The notes: generated by a model from the sequence alone, not told the origin. Positions 47,301 to 60,625 are shown, numbered from the stretch's first letter. The stretch is DNA of 64,000 nt from Coprinellus micaceus (GCA_951394405.1 OX596339.1:3782001-3846000), one strand, 5' to 3'. Numbers and translations: made by a program.

Positions 47301-49060
47301 AATTCCTGATTCAAGAAGGTACCGAGAGGGACTCCGACATTTCTCTTGCCAGCCTGGCTGATATACCAGTCCTGAAAGTGGTCTGGAATCTAGGGAACCT
47401 TGTTCAGCTTCTCGACGACAAAGACTCGGACTCGAATCTGGTGTCGGGGAACGTACCACTTGAAAGTATGCAACCTCTTCAAATAGCTTCAGGGATGCTT
47501 TCGAACGCCGATGCTTAGATTCATTGCCAAAGAGCATGTACAAAGGCCAGATTTTGGCGCTTCCGAAGGACGCCAGCATGGTTTGGTCTGATGCGAACAT
47601 CAAACCAACGACGTAGCGAGGTAAGTGATCTTCCGAATCCTCTGGTGGTAAGTTCTGTTGCACGTATAGAGAGCGTGTTGAATAAGCTGAAGATCGAAGG
47701 CCCGAGAAGATGGCCACTTACCTGAACTTCCTTGAAGGCCTCAATGAATGCAGGCGAGTTATATAGCTCACCATAGACCCGAGAGTCAGGACCCCCCTCA
47801 CAGGGCAGCCAGCGCAGATCCACCGGAACGATGTGGAATTGTTCGCCCCTCGCCACGTCCTTTAAACGTTCGGTAATGATTGGGACCAGGGACCGGTAGC
47901 GGAAGTCGGGTACCTGGAATGGGTGAGGGCCGGGATCGAGGGAAGTGCTGTTGAAAGGGACGTCGAGGGTAACCACTGCGGATTGCCAGGATGTGCCGTC
48001 GCCAATCCAATTCGGGTGCGACTTCCCGCGTTCGTCGAATTCAGATGATGCTAAAGACGAGTTGACTTGATCCCAGTCGGTTGCGCGAATGTCTCCCGGG
48101 TCGAACTCCGGACTGGCGATGATACTGAGCAGTTCTCGAAAGGACTCTCGACTCTTGTCGATGCGATCGCCCCAGTACCACTCTCCCAGCAAGAAAGAGT
48201 TGAGGTTGGGGAAGGGGTGGATGTCCTTAGCAGGTCCAGATTCCGGAGGGGGGCTTTCATCCGCTGTATCCTCCTGCAGGTCCTTCCCGGAGATGTAATG
48301 GTCGGGATCGTGGGGGCGTTCCTCTGTTGTCCAATACTTTTTGTACAAACCGAACACGTTCCTAGGCGTCTTCTTCCACAGAGCGTCATCCCCTACTGTG
48401 CCACGCATGGCCTCAGGCTCTGTGGCTGCTCCGAGAGTAACCATATTATCTGGAATTTGGCCAGAGCCTTCAGCAGCGTCGATGGCACCCTCTTGGTCTT
48501 CCTCAAAAGCTTCCGGGGGGAGGGAAGGTATATTGAACGGAATCGTCGACGTCAAAGCGAAGTCTTTGAACTTTTGGACCGGTTTGTGCGCTCGGAGACC
48601 ACGGCCATGCGTAGTCAGGTCGGGTTCATAGTCCACCTGGCGTTCAACTTGGATCTGCGTGAGTAAGTCAGGGCTGTCTATCCTTGCTGGGGCTGTGTAC
48701 TGTTGAGATGGCAATCAGGTGGCGGGATAGGTGGGGGAGGAAGGTGCGGCTTACTACGAGATCATCGTGCTGATTTTGGTAATCTGAGCCTTGAGATGAG
48801 CCCGCGGGGATGACGGCGTCCACGTCGAGGTTCCCGTCCCCAAACCAAGTAGCCAACGCTGCCTTTCCCTTCTTGGCTTTCGTGGCTTTCTTCTCCTTGA
48901 AACGGGCCCTCGCGCCCTCTAAGCTCGAACCCACGTTGCTCTTGTAGACGGTACAACCATTGATATGGTTAGTATAACTGTTCGGCTGATACAGCCGCCT
49001 TCCGCATGAGCATTTACGGACCCATGCTGCACCCTCGTTGAAAGAGTCCTCGTCATCCAT
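44340..49060 (-). CDS. Plavaka-type transposase, nearly complete, 11 exons, one in-frame TGA
   Basis: Exons: 49060-48755, 48699-47722, 47654-47460, 47389-47160, 47107-46858, 46794-46628, 46575-46470, 46418-45792, 45738-45487, 45429-44741 and 44682-44340, 1,381 codons in one continuous frame. Hallmarks in order: CSCGRRLYQPNSYTNHINGC finger, SRVYGELYNSPAFIEAF, VVGLMFASDQTMLASFG, FGNESKHRRSK, RIMTYSADYPER, DRPCPRCLV, VSVDILHEVEIGVWKSLF, VPGFGKDTIRRFGNNVSEMK, FAYWHALAKLRFHTDGTL, FHSLGDVTSYIRVFGTTDSYST, INYTTYDCRRDQD, LLGVFHVNV, FDFLWVRWYE and DRDMLMRFHWGMAAGH. The tail is acidic. A single TGA (45975-45977) interrupts exon 8. It may be a nonsense mutation or lie in an intron I did not place. If spliced or tolerated, this element could be active. 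Confidence 0.88.
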
Positions 49061-51717
49061 GGCCTTCGTCAGAGGGGTGAAGATTTGAGAGTGGGGGCCC
49101 AGTGACGGACCCCAGATCTATTTGGACGAGGGTCGGCAAGAACTCGGACAAACCTGGAGAAAGCTGCGCCGTACTTACTCCAAAGTGTTTCCGACGCGTT
49201 GGGGTTGAGACCCCATGACAAGCCTCGTATATGATGTAGAGGGAAAGAGGCGCACAACTAATCCTAGACGACAGGGAGTAGTCAGTTCGCAACACCGCCG
49301 TATCAGAGGCAAAGGTCTCGTACGAACATTCCTAATCCGAGTCCGAGCCTGAGCGCTCAGGCATCGACCCGCCGCAACATTCGCCCTCCATATCCTGGGT
49401 TCAACTGAGATCTAAAGGAAGCAGGTTAGACGACAACTTCAAACGATTCGGTGCTGGTACTAACGATCATGAAGCTCGTGGGCGATTCAGGTTGGTGAGC
49501 TTCCGATTGGCACCCCTTGAGTGTGGTGCAACGGAAAATTGCCAGGCCGAGCCCTTTAATTGAAGGCCTAAAGTACGGCGGATGTATTTTTCCCTGAGCC
49601 AAGCAATGGCCCACCACCGAGAACTCGAGGAGTTGGGAAGAGGTGAAAGGCAGCTTCCCTAGGCCCGGATTTGGCAATTGAGGCGATGCTCGCCATCAGT
49701 GATTTCAAACACAGACACCCATGATCGACGCTCAGCGCGGACCACACAAGGACCCACTTGGCACCCATGTGCCCTGAGCGCAGACGATTCGTCCTTGAGC
49801 CTGTTAGACTGGAAGAGGGTAGTGCAATTTGCTTTATATTCCGTCTGCAAGGGGGAGATATTGTCTTATGTAACTGAAGGTTGATACACAACTCAGGCTG
49901 GTGGCAGAGATACGATCCTGAGAGCCCAACCAGAACAAGGCAACTGAAAGGGGGAAACACATTCGCTGAGGGAAGGCGTGATCGCACGATGGTGGCACAC
50001 TCTCTAATTCGCCGTATTTTGTGTCCCCAGGCGACGCCGAGGGTAGTAGGGCGCTCCTGCGATATCCGGAAACCGCCCAGGTCTGTAAGGATGGCGGTGT
50101 GATGAGAGATTGAACGTCGCGCAGCCACGGGGAATCCTAGCTCACCCACAAGACCTCTTCTCACCCCTTCAGCACCTTTAACAAGCCCTGGAGGCACCGA
50201 AAAATGGGAAATAAGATAGTCTGTTGCGTATCTATGGGTGTCTGTCAGCCTTAGTACCGCCAGAGCGAGATGGTTGGTGGCGGGCCATACCGATGACTGA
50301 AAACGACACTCCCCAAGAAACATCACTGCGAAATCCAAGGCCTAGGTGATAGAACCTCGACGGCCGACCTTAACGACTCTTCAGTAAGGAGCTAGGAGCA
50401 TCAATACTCAACTTTTCAACGTACGAAAGGACGCCCACACTCCTCTCCAGGTAAAGATACCGACGAGAGCGGTTACAACGGCCATGAGTCCACTCCAAGT
50501 TACGCTATGCTCACGCTCGCGGCCCATCGGGAGAGCTATCACCTCGTAGAGAGGGCGCAATCTCGAGATACTCATCGCAACGATATTCCGATCGCTGTCG
50601 ACATCGGTGTATACCAGCAGTGAATCGGTTTGATCCAAGTGAACGACTTGCCGGACGCCGAGGAGTTGATTATCGTGCTGCCGGATTGTTCGAACCTCTT
50701 CGTCATTAACCAATACAATATGAGCTTGGGGTTGCCGTGAGAGGAGCCGTGAAATAGTCAATCCGTCGTGTTGCTGTGGTCTGGTGGCGGTTTCTGGACT
50801 GCTAGAACTTCCAGTGCATATCAGCTAATCGCACCCGCTCTCGCTTGAGGGTGATGGTCCAACGCACCTCGTATTTGCATCCGGCTGTACCATACTACCT
50901 CTCAGTCAAACACGGAGACGATTGGCGTAATACTGAGCACAGAGTCAAACAAGACGGGGGATTGGGTCAGGTTGCGTGAAGGAGTGAGCGTGCGATGGCT
51001 TGAACGCAGCAGTGAAACTCCAAAAAAGGCCGCGAGACAACCCTGCGCCATCGTACGTGGTAGGTCAGGGATGGTGCCAATAAGAGCGCCTGAGTAGCCG
51101 GCAGAAACAGACGAGCTACAAAACTTCGAACGTCCCGCTCGGTGAATAAGGCTGTGGGAAGGTTGACATGATCGAACCCGCTGACGATCCGAATTGGGAC
51201 ATGCCAACTTGCAGGGAACTTCCATGATTCCTTGCACAAGACTCTTTCGCGTTCCCGTAACTTGGCTCCGCGGCACTCTTGGATGAGCTCAGGTTATCCG
51301 GAAGGGAGCGTTCAGTGTCGTTGATTTTCTCCCTGTGCGTGCTTCCCGGGGAATAGGATGGTACGATAACATTTTGCGTGGTTGATAAGCGCCCAATGGG
51401 GAGGCACCCATCTTCAATAGAATCGCAATGCCGGCGCATATTTCACCGGCGTGAGGCATTCAAACCCTCGTCTCCAATTCTTCAAGATACCCTCGGCTTT
51501 CTTACTGTCGAACAGCGGGGACGTCACGTTGACGGCCAGACCGTGTCAAACGTCGGCGATTTATCCAATATTCACAGAGTGGCGCGGGGACTCTGCGAGC
51601 GCTTTCTCGATAAAAATGGCGACCGTTCCACCGTCGCCCAAAATATCTGGCATACTATCCCTACCGCATCCTCCCCCACCCCCCTTCGATCTCGTCTCGC
51701 TACATCACCTCTGACAA
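49061..51717. other. Region with minus-strand ORFs, one with a C-terminal membrane segment
   Basis: On the minus strand 50761-50408 encodes 117 aa (MTISRLLSRQPQAHIVLVNDEEV...), with SGLMAVVTALVGIFTW as a likely C-terminal transmembrane helix. A longer minus ORF (50338-49568) and one at 51276-50902 have no recognisable features. The plus ORF at 51378-51968 overlaps the next gene in a different frame. I cannot support a full model. Confidence 0.35.
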
Positions 51718-52876
51718 ATGGACACCTTGCTCGACGTCCCCACTGCCCGCAACACCCTGGTCAAGGGAACCTCGTCCTACTCAACGACGATGGGAGGCGG
51801 CGATTACGGCTTACACTCTTCTTCCCGTTTCCCGGTAACCACTCCTCGTCAGAAATCTGCCAGATTGGTCCGGGGGGGAACCCCATCCATTCGAAAGCCG
51901 CGTCCCCTGCATTTGGCCTCCCCGCCACCCATGCCTCTCTGGATGTATGCCACCCCTCCCCGCGTTAAAGGCGCGGTTGATGCTGGCCAGAACGATCCCC
52001 TACATCCTGAAGTATCTCGAGCCTCTCCCATGGACTTCACGTTGAATATTCCAGTCGGGCCCTTGAAGCTTGAAAGTGTCGCAAACCCGGAGCATGGAGA
52101 AGACGGTGAGCCTACGGACACCTCCTGTACAGCCGCAAACAGCAGCTTACCACGATCAACCCCTTTCTAGTCTCTCCAAGGGCCGTTTATTCTACGGATG
52201 ATTCTGTGCTACACACCTTAGGCAGTCGTATGATTGTCAACTTCGATCTCCTTTTACCGGCACTGACGTGCTTCTCTCGTTGTAGCTTTTCAACGCCACG
52301 GCCTTACGGGGGCGGAGCAGAAGCAGCTCCCGGCTGGGCTGCTCAGCCAGCGTGGCAGCTCGGACTTGGATGTCCCCGAGGATGTACAAACACCTTCTTG
52401 TGAGTAACAACTATCCGGCACGTTGAGATGATTTCATTGACCCCAGCCCGCCTGAAGTCCATGCGATAGATGATTCTTTCTTTTCGCGTTGCAAGCTGGC
52501 AAAGTTCGATCCAAACCGGCCGGCCACCACCAATTTCGACATCCTCTTTCGCTTCGGTGGACTGTTCGCAGAGGGGATCACGAAGACTGAATTCAAGAAG
52601 ATATTTCGGCAGTGCTTGGCCTGCCACAATATTTTGTATAGCGATAGGAGGGCCCACCACAAGTGCAACGGGGCCGTTCTCGACATTGAGGCTGAGGACT
52701 TCGATCTCGTGCAGATTCTCCTCAGTGGGGAGGAGAATCGAGGGCTTACCACTACGGATTTCAGGAAGCTCAGCGTTACTTGTGGCGACTGCAACCGCCT
52801 TTGCATCGCAACATCGGGCGACTTCCATGAATGCATCCGCTATCCTCAGCGCCCCGTCGCTCGCTTTAGCTGCTAG
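51718..52876 (+). CDS. Tandem zinc-knuckle protein, four exons
   Basis: Exons 51718-52105, 52171-52227, 52286-52403 and 52447-52876 give 330 aa. Introns of 65, 58 and 43 nt are all in phase; the last has a GTAACA donor and an ideal CATTGAC branch site. The N-terminal half is basic and Pro-rich. The C-terminal half holds two knuckles of the same spacing, CLACHNILYSDRRAHHKC and, about 42 residues later, CGDCNRLCIATSGDFHEC (CxxC-x10/11-H-x-C). They are separated by a helical acidic segment. This arrangement occurs in uncharacterised agaricomycete proteins; zinc binding and perhaps nucleic-acid or protein contact are inferred. The overlapping 192-aa minus ORF (52921-52343) is a shadow of this gene. 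Confidence 0.65.
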
Positions 52877-53038
52877 GCGTGCATTCCATCTTTCTAGAAA
52901 TTGCCTTTGAACACTTCTCATTAGTACTGCCTACGGTTTCATTTCGCCCCTCCACTTCGACTCGTGTTCCTCCAGAAGTTCCATCATCCACCGCCCACGG
53001 CCTCCTCTGCGCGTTTAGTATTTACATTAGGAATGATA

Positions 53039-54017
53039 CAGTGTACTATGGTCATTTGATACACCACGGTCACTTGATACAGTCGACAATATCTCGCACG
53101 GAGTGCGCCCGATTGGGTTCAAATTTGGCCAGAACATGCCCTTGGCTGGTGTCTACGCATAACCCAAAAATTGGGAAGTACAAATGATGTTGAGGGGGGG
53201 CTTCTCTGGTCGTCACTACCCAAAATTCGTCAATTCCGACAATTTCAACTTTTATTTCACGATTTTCACAAGAACTACACCCCTGATATACAATCAAAGG
53301 CGACTTTGTGAATCTAACCAATCATATGTGGGACTTGGAGAAAGAACTAAACGGATCTGTACACAACTGCACGAGAACGACAGGAAAAGGATGAGGTGTG
53401 ACAGGTCGCGTCCCAAGCGCGTCGCATTCTCACGCCCTTCCCAACCCCACCCTCCCCGATCTCCATACATAGTGTCAAGTTCTCTTAGAAATGGCCTTTT
53501 TTGTGATCTATTGCATATTGAGACTGTTCTATGACCAGTCTACGCATCTACAAGAGGCAAGTAAGTGCATACGGAACCTATCTTAAGATTGGCCTAGAGA
53601 TAGGGGTGCAAAGGTATGTGCTGAGGCAGGATGTCTAGGACGTAAGGTCTGGGGGGAACGGTATCAATCCCCGGAGGAGGGAAAGTCTTTTTAAGGTTGT
53701 TACAGAGGTCGAAGTTGGTAAAATAGACCACCATGGCTCGAGGAGGGATGGGGAGCAGAGAGATATCCTCGCCTCTTGTCACGCTGTCACACGCGCGTCA
53801 CACTGTCTCAAATGACCGGAATTCGAGGTTTTCGACCCCCCGATGGTATTCGAGGCATAACACGATTTCATTTCCTCTTTTCTACTATTTGAAGAGTGTT
53901 TACCACAAGGTGAGATACTGTAGCATCTTTTGGTCGCAAATTTACCGTGTCCCCAGGAGAATTGCACAAGATAATTCACAATATCACTCTGCTGTCTCAA
54001 GTGACCGTAGTACACTG
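53039..54017. mobile_element. Tc1/mariner-like non-autonomous element with TA target site
   Basis: The left end CAGTGTACTATGGTCATTTG (from 53039) is the inverted counterpart of the right end (to 54017), which reads inward CAGTGTACTACGGTCACTTG. Each end is flanked by TA (53037-53038, 54018-54019), the target duplication of the Tc1/mariner superfamily. Similarity continues inward, weakly, for about 80 bp, and a TGGTCAYTTGATACA word is repeated just inside the left end. The 979-bp interior has no transposase; its two largest ORFs (116 and 83 aa) show no DDE motif. Probably a decayed, MITE-like derivative. Confidence 0.7.
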
Positions 54018-54116
54018 TACTATTTATACATGTCTTGGGCGGTACATACATAGGTGAACAACAATGGCTGGTTAGGGGCACATACTAAATTGAGGAATGA
54101 CTGTTCGAAACGATGA

Positions 54117-56505
54117 TTAAGAGACGAGCAACGATGGTGGGGAAACGATTGCCGAGACATCTGGGCGCCTATCACTGGTATACCACATTCGAAGGATGAC
54201 TGGCTGTAGAGCGGATGGGTTACGACTGAATAAAACGCCAATTTCTTGAAGCTGATTTGGGCTGAGGGCCACGGTGGTCGGATCCCCGAGATCCTCCGGG
54301 ACTACAGCGGTCAAATCTACGATATCCTCGGGGGCTATGTTGCTCGGGGTGGGTGTCGTTTGTTGAGCACGTTCGAGGTCCACCGCTTGGTGCAGGGTCG
54401 TGTGGAACTTTAATATGTTTCGACTGCGTCGAGTTGGTGGACTTTCGGTACGTATTTCAAACCTGTCGTCGTTGAGGGTGGCTAGCTCCCCGACCATGTC
54501 AAGGGCTTGGCAAACGAGGCGACCAATTTCGCATTCAACGGTGGAACTCGAGGCGATGTTGTTGGACACTGAATGTGAATAAGGGTCCTGCCCTTGTGCA
54601 TTTATAGATCCACTTTCGGTGGTACTTGTCCCCTGTCGGTATGCGGGTAAGATAGGGAATAACGCCCACGTTCTGGAACATGGCTTGCCTTAACCTCTGG
54701 TTGTGCTTCGGGAAGGGGACGGGGGGATCCCTCTGGCTTTCGCTTGCGGTGTGGAGTATGCAGAGGCTCCCGAGAGTCATCAATGGGAAGGGGGCTGTTT
54801 CTTAGGAGGTGTAGCCTGCGGCTTTGGCGTCTTTGCTCCGGGGGCATGACGAGATGAAGGTCTTGAGGGGACGAAGGTCCACGGAGGGGGGAGACAAGTT
54901 GGGGCACTGACGGTTTGGGACCTGGGGGTTGATATACACCGATGACACCGAAGAAGTTCCAAGTTTATGGCACCTGCTCTTCGTAAAATAAAGAAAACGT
55001 ATGGGGAATTAGGATCTTTGAGATTATGAAGCGGGGCTGTGCGGGCTTACTGGAAACTTTTGAGGACGACGAGTGAATGGCCCCCAAAAAGCGAGTAACA
55101 CAAGCTTGCGCTTCAGGCGTTGAGCTCGAGGTCTACGACTTCCGATCGATTTCGAGGGCTCCCGTCGGGCGACGTTGGCCCTCCTCGCTACTCGTGGTGG
55201 CGCATCACGTGCATAGCTATGGGCAAGGTGGGAAATTGCTGACTTAGCCAGCGCACGACGGCGGCCGAGGCTTTGCCGGTGACTCTTCTCTCCCTGCGGC
55301 CACTTCCCTTCTCTTCCAGCTTTCCAGACGCAGTGTGGTATCTCAAACACAAGCTTCCCCGTTCCAAAACCAATGAGGCTAACGCGTGAGGCCGTTTCTG
55401 TTGCACTACTCCTTCTAATCTCATGACATGTCTGTGTTGCTGAGGCACGTTGCAGATACCGCCCCAATTCGAGTTCATATCACCTCCGATATGGTCACTT
55501 GAGAAAGATCGAACACCGTTCTAGAACACAATCATCATAGCCTTTAGAACGCCGGGCAGACGCCGGGTCAACGAACGAAAACAAAACGTGCATTCGTAGT
55601 TTTTGATGCGGAGGCTCCCAGTAAGCGCCCAGGAGCTGGAGCACTTTCCTGAGATTCTGGGGGTCAGGTGAACGATCGCGATAACATATGAAGCTCCCGA
55701 TCTTCACCTCGCCCCATTTGGGATCCTCCTGTTACGTTTCACTTTAAATCTGAGTGGGAGTTCCGAAAACTAACAAAGCTCGATTTAGGGAGGACGGGAG
55801 AACCATATCGCCAAGTCCCTGCTCCTAGAGCTCGTAATGTCGCGTAGTAGTAGCCTCAAGGCACTAGATGATCTGCCGTGGCTACTGCTTACTCCAGCGG
55901 CTTTGTTCTGAAGGTAGGCTTAATTGTTTTGGCCCATGACGGCCTAGGTACAAAACTCTAGGCAAGAAGGTTCCCTTCAGCGGATACAGCCTCGCCGTGA
56001 GCACCCCAGTCGGTGTGTGTTCGTTGGTATCAGCTCTCCAAACACGCAAAGGGCTTATCGCCTTGCCTCTACTTCCAGACACTTATTCGTCGCTTCGACG
56101 TTTCGATCGAAAGGTATGTACATACGACCGTGCGGTGTGAATCTTACCTGTCGCAGAGGTCCAAATTGCCAGTCCCCTGACCTCCATGCAGTGCTCGGTA
56201 AGCGTGAATGTTTTCCATTTTACCATACTCGGACGAAGGTTTGAGTTAGTCCCCTGTTTTATGGAAATTCTATGAATGCACACTGCCGCCACTAGCACAG
56301 GAGCTTTACCTCATGTCGTCCCTTGAGGCATCCCGTTGACTTTGACAAGGCGTATGGAATGCGAGCCGACCTAGCCTTCCCGTCCACGTAAGGGCGCTAC
56401 ACCCTGTTTCTATATAATCGTCTTCTAACGATCGATTTCTTCTCATTCTCCCAGCTTCTTCCTCTCATCAGCTCAGCCCTTTTCTCAACCCTTCCTTACG
56501 CTAGC
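54117..56505. other. Minus-strand ORF cluster without a resolved gene model
   Basis: The minus ORF 54569-54117 (150 aa) is acidic and protein-like (VECEIGRLVCQALDMVGELATLNDDRFEI...PEDIVDLTAVVPEDLGD). The frame is open somewhat further upstream, but the adjoining Pro-rich ORFs (54907-54602, 54962-54780) could not be joined in phase. The 55467-55024 ORF is basic and low in complexity. 56380-56505 is the upstream region of the next gene, with TATATAA near 56412. Confidence 0.35.
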
Positions 56506-59500
56506 ATGGACTACACAGGCAATCCTGGCAGTGCCTTCGACAGTTTCTTCTCGTTTGGCCCACAGGTGCGTGTCGATGCACCCTTCCCCTACCGAGCCTC
56601 TCAACGAACAACGAACACCTCTACTGACCGGTTCTTGGCCGCAGGGCGAGTGGGACGTTCCGACGACCGGTCTGCCTAACGCTCAGGGAGACCAACACAT
56701 GTCTAATGAAGAGACTGTCTCTTACTGCTTCGGTGCGACTGGGTACCAATTCCAGCAGGATTTCGACGATATGGTTCTGGGATACTCCAACATGGCCGGC
56801 CTCCCTGATTCAGTAAGTGATGTCGATTCTTTGTCTCAGATTCTAGCTCACCGATCACCGCCAGGTTGGTACGAGCCTCACCCAAGCCCATAATGTCGAT
56901 GGGAGTGGAATCGCGGGTGGGGTACCTTCAAGCACAGCCATGGTAAGGCGAATCAATTCGTCGTCGCGGACTCTTCCAGCTTACTCACCGCCATCAGGAT
57001 GGGATGGATTTCAGTACCCAGAGCTTCGGCGATGGTCTTGAGGGGGGAGCTGGTTTATCGAGTGTAGTAAGGCTTATCGATTCGTCGCCTCAAATTCTGG
57101 CTCATATTCCATCACCAGGCGGACCCCAATGCCATGAATTGGGCATCAGAGGCTGGGATCGCTCAAGTCCACGGTCTCAACACAGCGTATTCTGACACCA
57201 TCTTGGTAAGCTTCGCAACACACGACCTAGCGTTCGCAATGCCGACTTCCTGACTATCGAATGGGCAGAACCCGCCCCTGGCGACGCAAGGAGTTGAAGG
57301 GTATAGCAGCTATCCTCACGCCGGCGGATCCGACCAATCAATTGTCCCTGCGTTGTCCCAAACCCTCCAGCCCAACGTTACGAACTCGGTAAGAGGTTTG
57401 CTAATTTACAGCACTGGCAATACTGACGCCCTGATAGGACTCGGGTGAACGCTATCTCTCCGACCTAGTTGCTCCACCCTCCCAACGAAGGAGGCTTGAT
57501 TCTGGACCGAGTGACACTCTTGCAGACCCAACTTCATCAACCACCGCCACCGTCGCCACCACCCACATCGTCGATTCATCTACCGCGGTCTTCACCGCCC
57601 ACGGTGTCCAACTATCTACCGCCGTCGCCACCCCTCTCAATGCCGACCACGTCGCGGGCTCACGTGGCTCCCTTGCGTCTGCTGCAAACTCCGGACCTAC
57701 TGGCAATGCACCAACCGAGGCGTCGAACGCAACCGGTCCCCCCCCGCCCGCTCAAGATCCTGTAGCGGGGTTCGCCCACGAGTCACTTGGCGAACATAAT
57801 AAGATTGTCCCTGCGGCGGAGATCCCCATACCCACCACCGTGGTAACGACTTTACAGGACAACGCTTTGCGTGTCTCAGGTCATCAGCTTCTGCTAGGCC
57901 TCAATTGTTCCATCGAGGACACCAAGGCCGCCCTCCAGGTATCGGTCGACCACCCGTCCGACTCACTCGCCTCGGAGCTCACCCAGCTGTTCACACACCT
58001 ACGGGCCTGCGCTGCTGAGGTCAGAGTGCACGAGGGTCGGGCGAAGCAAGGTACGGAATACTTATTATATTTTCGTTACTCGCGAGGGGGCTGAATCTGC
58101 TCTCGTCGTCTGGTCTAGATGAAGAAACAAAGGTGCTATTACGGGGAATGTATGGCGCCCAGTTGGGGCCAGCCGCCGTCAAACATGTAAGTTATCCTTG
58201 CGAACTAGTCCGAGCCCAGGTCAACCATACTGACGCTGTTCTGCATGCCAGGTCTCTCAGGCCATTGGGTCCATCGAGAACGAACTTCTCGAACATATCA
58301 TCATGCTTTTTCGAGACAGAGACGTGCTAAATCTCCGTCAGTACGATGACGGCAAAAACCCCACTATGTTTCGACGTGGGGCGGGATATGCAGCAACCAC
58401 GCAATTCTTGTCCCACCTCTTCCTGAGGGCTGCCCAGGGGAGGCTGATACCCCTTGACGATTTACAGGACCTTGTCGAAGATCTCCCCCTACCCGGATCC
58501 GATGTGAGTTTGCACCCCGCTTCCAACCCGCAAGTCTCGTGCCGTTCTGACATGCTTTTCGTTCTGTATTAGCTCTTCCCTGGAATCCAGGTTCTTCAGC
58601 CCTGCGAATCATTCAAGACGGCCCGCGAATTTGCCCTCTGGAGGGTTTCCCAGTTTGAGAAGCTCACGAAGAGCGAGAAGGAGGGGGACGAGAAGGAGAA
58701 GATCGAGAAGAAACAGAAGGCGAAGGGCGAGAAGAAACAGAAGGCGAAGAGCGAGAAGGTGAAGGGAAAGCAACCTCAACAACAATCCACGCCGCCCGTC
58801 GATAAGGGCACTCTGAGTCAAGGTAGGTTTTCGTCGCCGATGGATGGGTAGGACTGTGATTTTAACCATACGCACACAGCGCCGGGAGCGTCGGGTCCGA
58901 GCACTGCTATCGATTCGACATTCACCTCAACAAAGGCCATTAAGAAGGCAGTGTTCGAAGAAGCTAGGCGGGGTACTGACGGGTACCTGCGACTCGCCAC
59001 TGGTCGGGCCAAGGCGTTCGTCTGTACGGCCGCGAACAACATGAGCACGATCCTGTTCAGCACCCTCGGGAAGTTATTCTTTCTTCTTCACCGCGACTTC
59101 AGGCCCAGCTCTGGCCCCACCGTTCTTGAAGAGTTTGTCGAAGATCAAACCTCGCCTGAGGTGACTATTGGGGGTCCGCGCGACACCGTTTGGAGATGCA
59201 AGTCTACGGTCGAGTCTCTCGTACGTCCATTAGATTTCAAACGCCCCGAGCTCACTAACCGAAGCGTATCCCAGCTGTATGCTACCCTGCGTCTGATTTT
59301 CAAGAAGGGCACCCTTCAAATCACTGCTCAGGAAGTTCGTGCCGATTTCCACGCGAGGTTGACACAGCAGTTCAAGCTCCAGACTACAGCGCTTAACGGG
59401 GAGAAGTGGGTCAGGGGTGAAACCAGAGAGTATATTCTGTTTCGTGCTCGATGCCTGAATCTCGCCAAAGAGTTATTGAAGGCAGAGGCACTCTTGTCGT

Positions 59501-59940
59501 CGCGCACCATCTCACTCATCGCAGATGCAAGCCAATCATTCTACTGGCCCGATGACGCGGTCCACCTCGCGAAAGATGGTCAGTCATACACCGCCCTCCA
59601 TGCGTCGAGCGATGATGGAGATGATGAAGATGCCGCCGCCCATGGTGAGTTGTATCCAGAGGGACTCCCGGTGCTTGACTTTGCCATTGACATCTATCAT
59701 AGTTCAAGGAACGCCCGCTGCTATCAAAGAGCGCACGGTCACCAACATGAAGACCCTTCGTGAAGGTGAGGATTTCTGGGGTCGAGTCCATTTGCCACTC
59801 TTCTGAACTCCTATTCCTCAGGATTACCTTGGGTTCGGGGGCAGGCGCCTATTGTGCGTTGCTTTGGCGGCTTGACTGCCACCACCTCGTGCTCCGAGTC
59901 CTCTCACACCTCCTCTTCCCAAGCTGCTTCCTCCTCCTAG
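56506..59940 (+). CDS. 885-aa protein of unknown function, 14 exons
   Basis: Exons: 56506-56565, 56645-56812, 56865-56942, 56998-57066, 57119-57205, 57269-57388, 57438-58050, 58119-58186, 58252-58503, 58573-58822, 58880-59220, 59275-59644, 59703-59765 and 59822-59940. All 13 introns (49-79 nt) are in phase, total 2,658 nt. The first 150 residues are Gly/Ser-rich (MDYTGNPGSAFDSFFSFG). A Thr/Ser/Pro-rich linker follows, then a helical domain (ESLGEHNKIVPAAE...IGSIENELLEHIIMLFRDRDVLNLRQ). Next come a Lys/Glu-rich segment with KKQKAKGEKKQKAKSEKVKG repeats and a second ordered domain (AVFEEARRGTDGYLRLATGRAKAFVCTAANNMS...LYATLRLIFKKGTLQITAQEVRADFH). I recognise no family. The intact exon chain shows that it is maintained or recently duplicated. 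Confidence 0.7.
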
Positions 59941-60625
59941 ACTATTACTAGCATCACTGACACTCTTCTCTCCTACTTCGCCGACGTTCGTTCTCTAGCT
60001 GTATATGTTTCATCTGTTTCCGTTTGCACAGACCCTCATGGCTGACTCGATATTATATTTCCCCAACGTGTTTGGCTTTCGAAAGTGGCATTCCTACGTG
60101 ATACTATGATGTACGACCATTCTCTCAACTTCGCAGTACCTCCTACATACTATTCTATTCTATTGTTTCACTGCTTTTGAACTGAGCCGCCCGGGCAATA
60201 CACCCGGACGGAGAGCCCGATTAAGCTCCAGTGCGTCACCATCACACGTATTTCACTTCAACCCAAACCACCATGTCCTTTCACATCTCGCTCAACTCGA
60301 CTTATCCCGCAAGAACGAGAAGTGGGAAGCTGGGAGGCGAACGATTGAAAGCAAAGGGTACGTTCCGAAACTCCCTCGGTTATCAACAGATAATTCTCCA
60401 CGAAAAAAGTTGAAAGTGTTCCGTGTTGACGGGACCGGGAACTAAACTCAAGCTCGGCGCCGCAAGACCAGAACGAACTCTCTCCTTTTTCTAACCCGTT
60501 CCTTCACTTCCATGTTGCTTTAATTACCGGACAGACGGCCCTCAAAACAGGCCTCAGGTCTGTGGCGTCACCACCGCCTCCCTCGCTTTCACCTCTCCCT
60601 CATTCCCTCTAACCGGCCCACGCCC
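59941..60625. other. Intergenic spacer between two plus-strand genes
   Basis: Holds the 3' region of the 885-aa gene and the promoter of the DUF6698-type gene. No element recognised. Confidence 0.4.

Noticed and set aside
52343..52921. 192-aa minus-strand ORF
   Set aside because: Antisense shadow of the spliced zinc-knuckle gene, whose cysteine spacing and intron phases are far more convincing.
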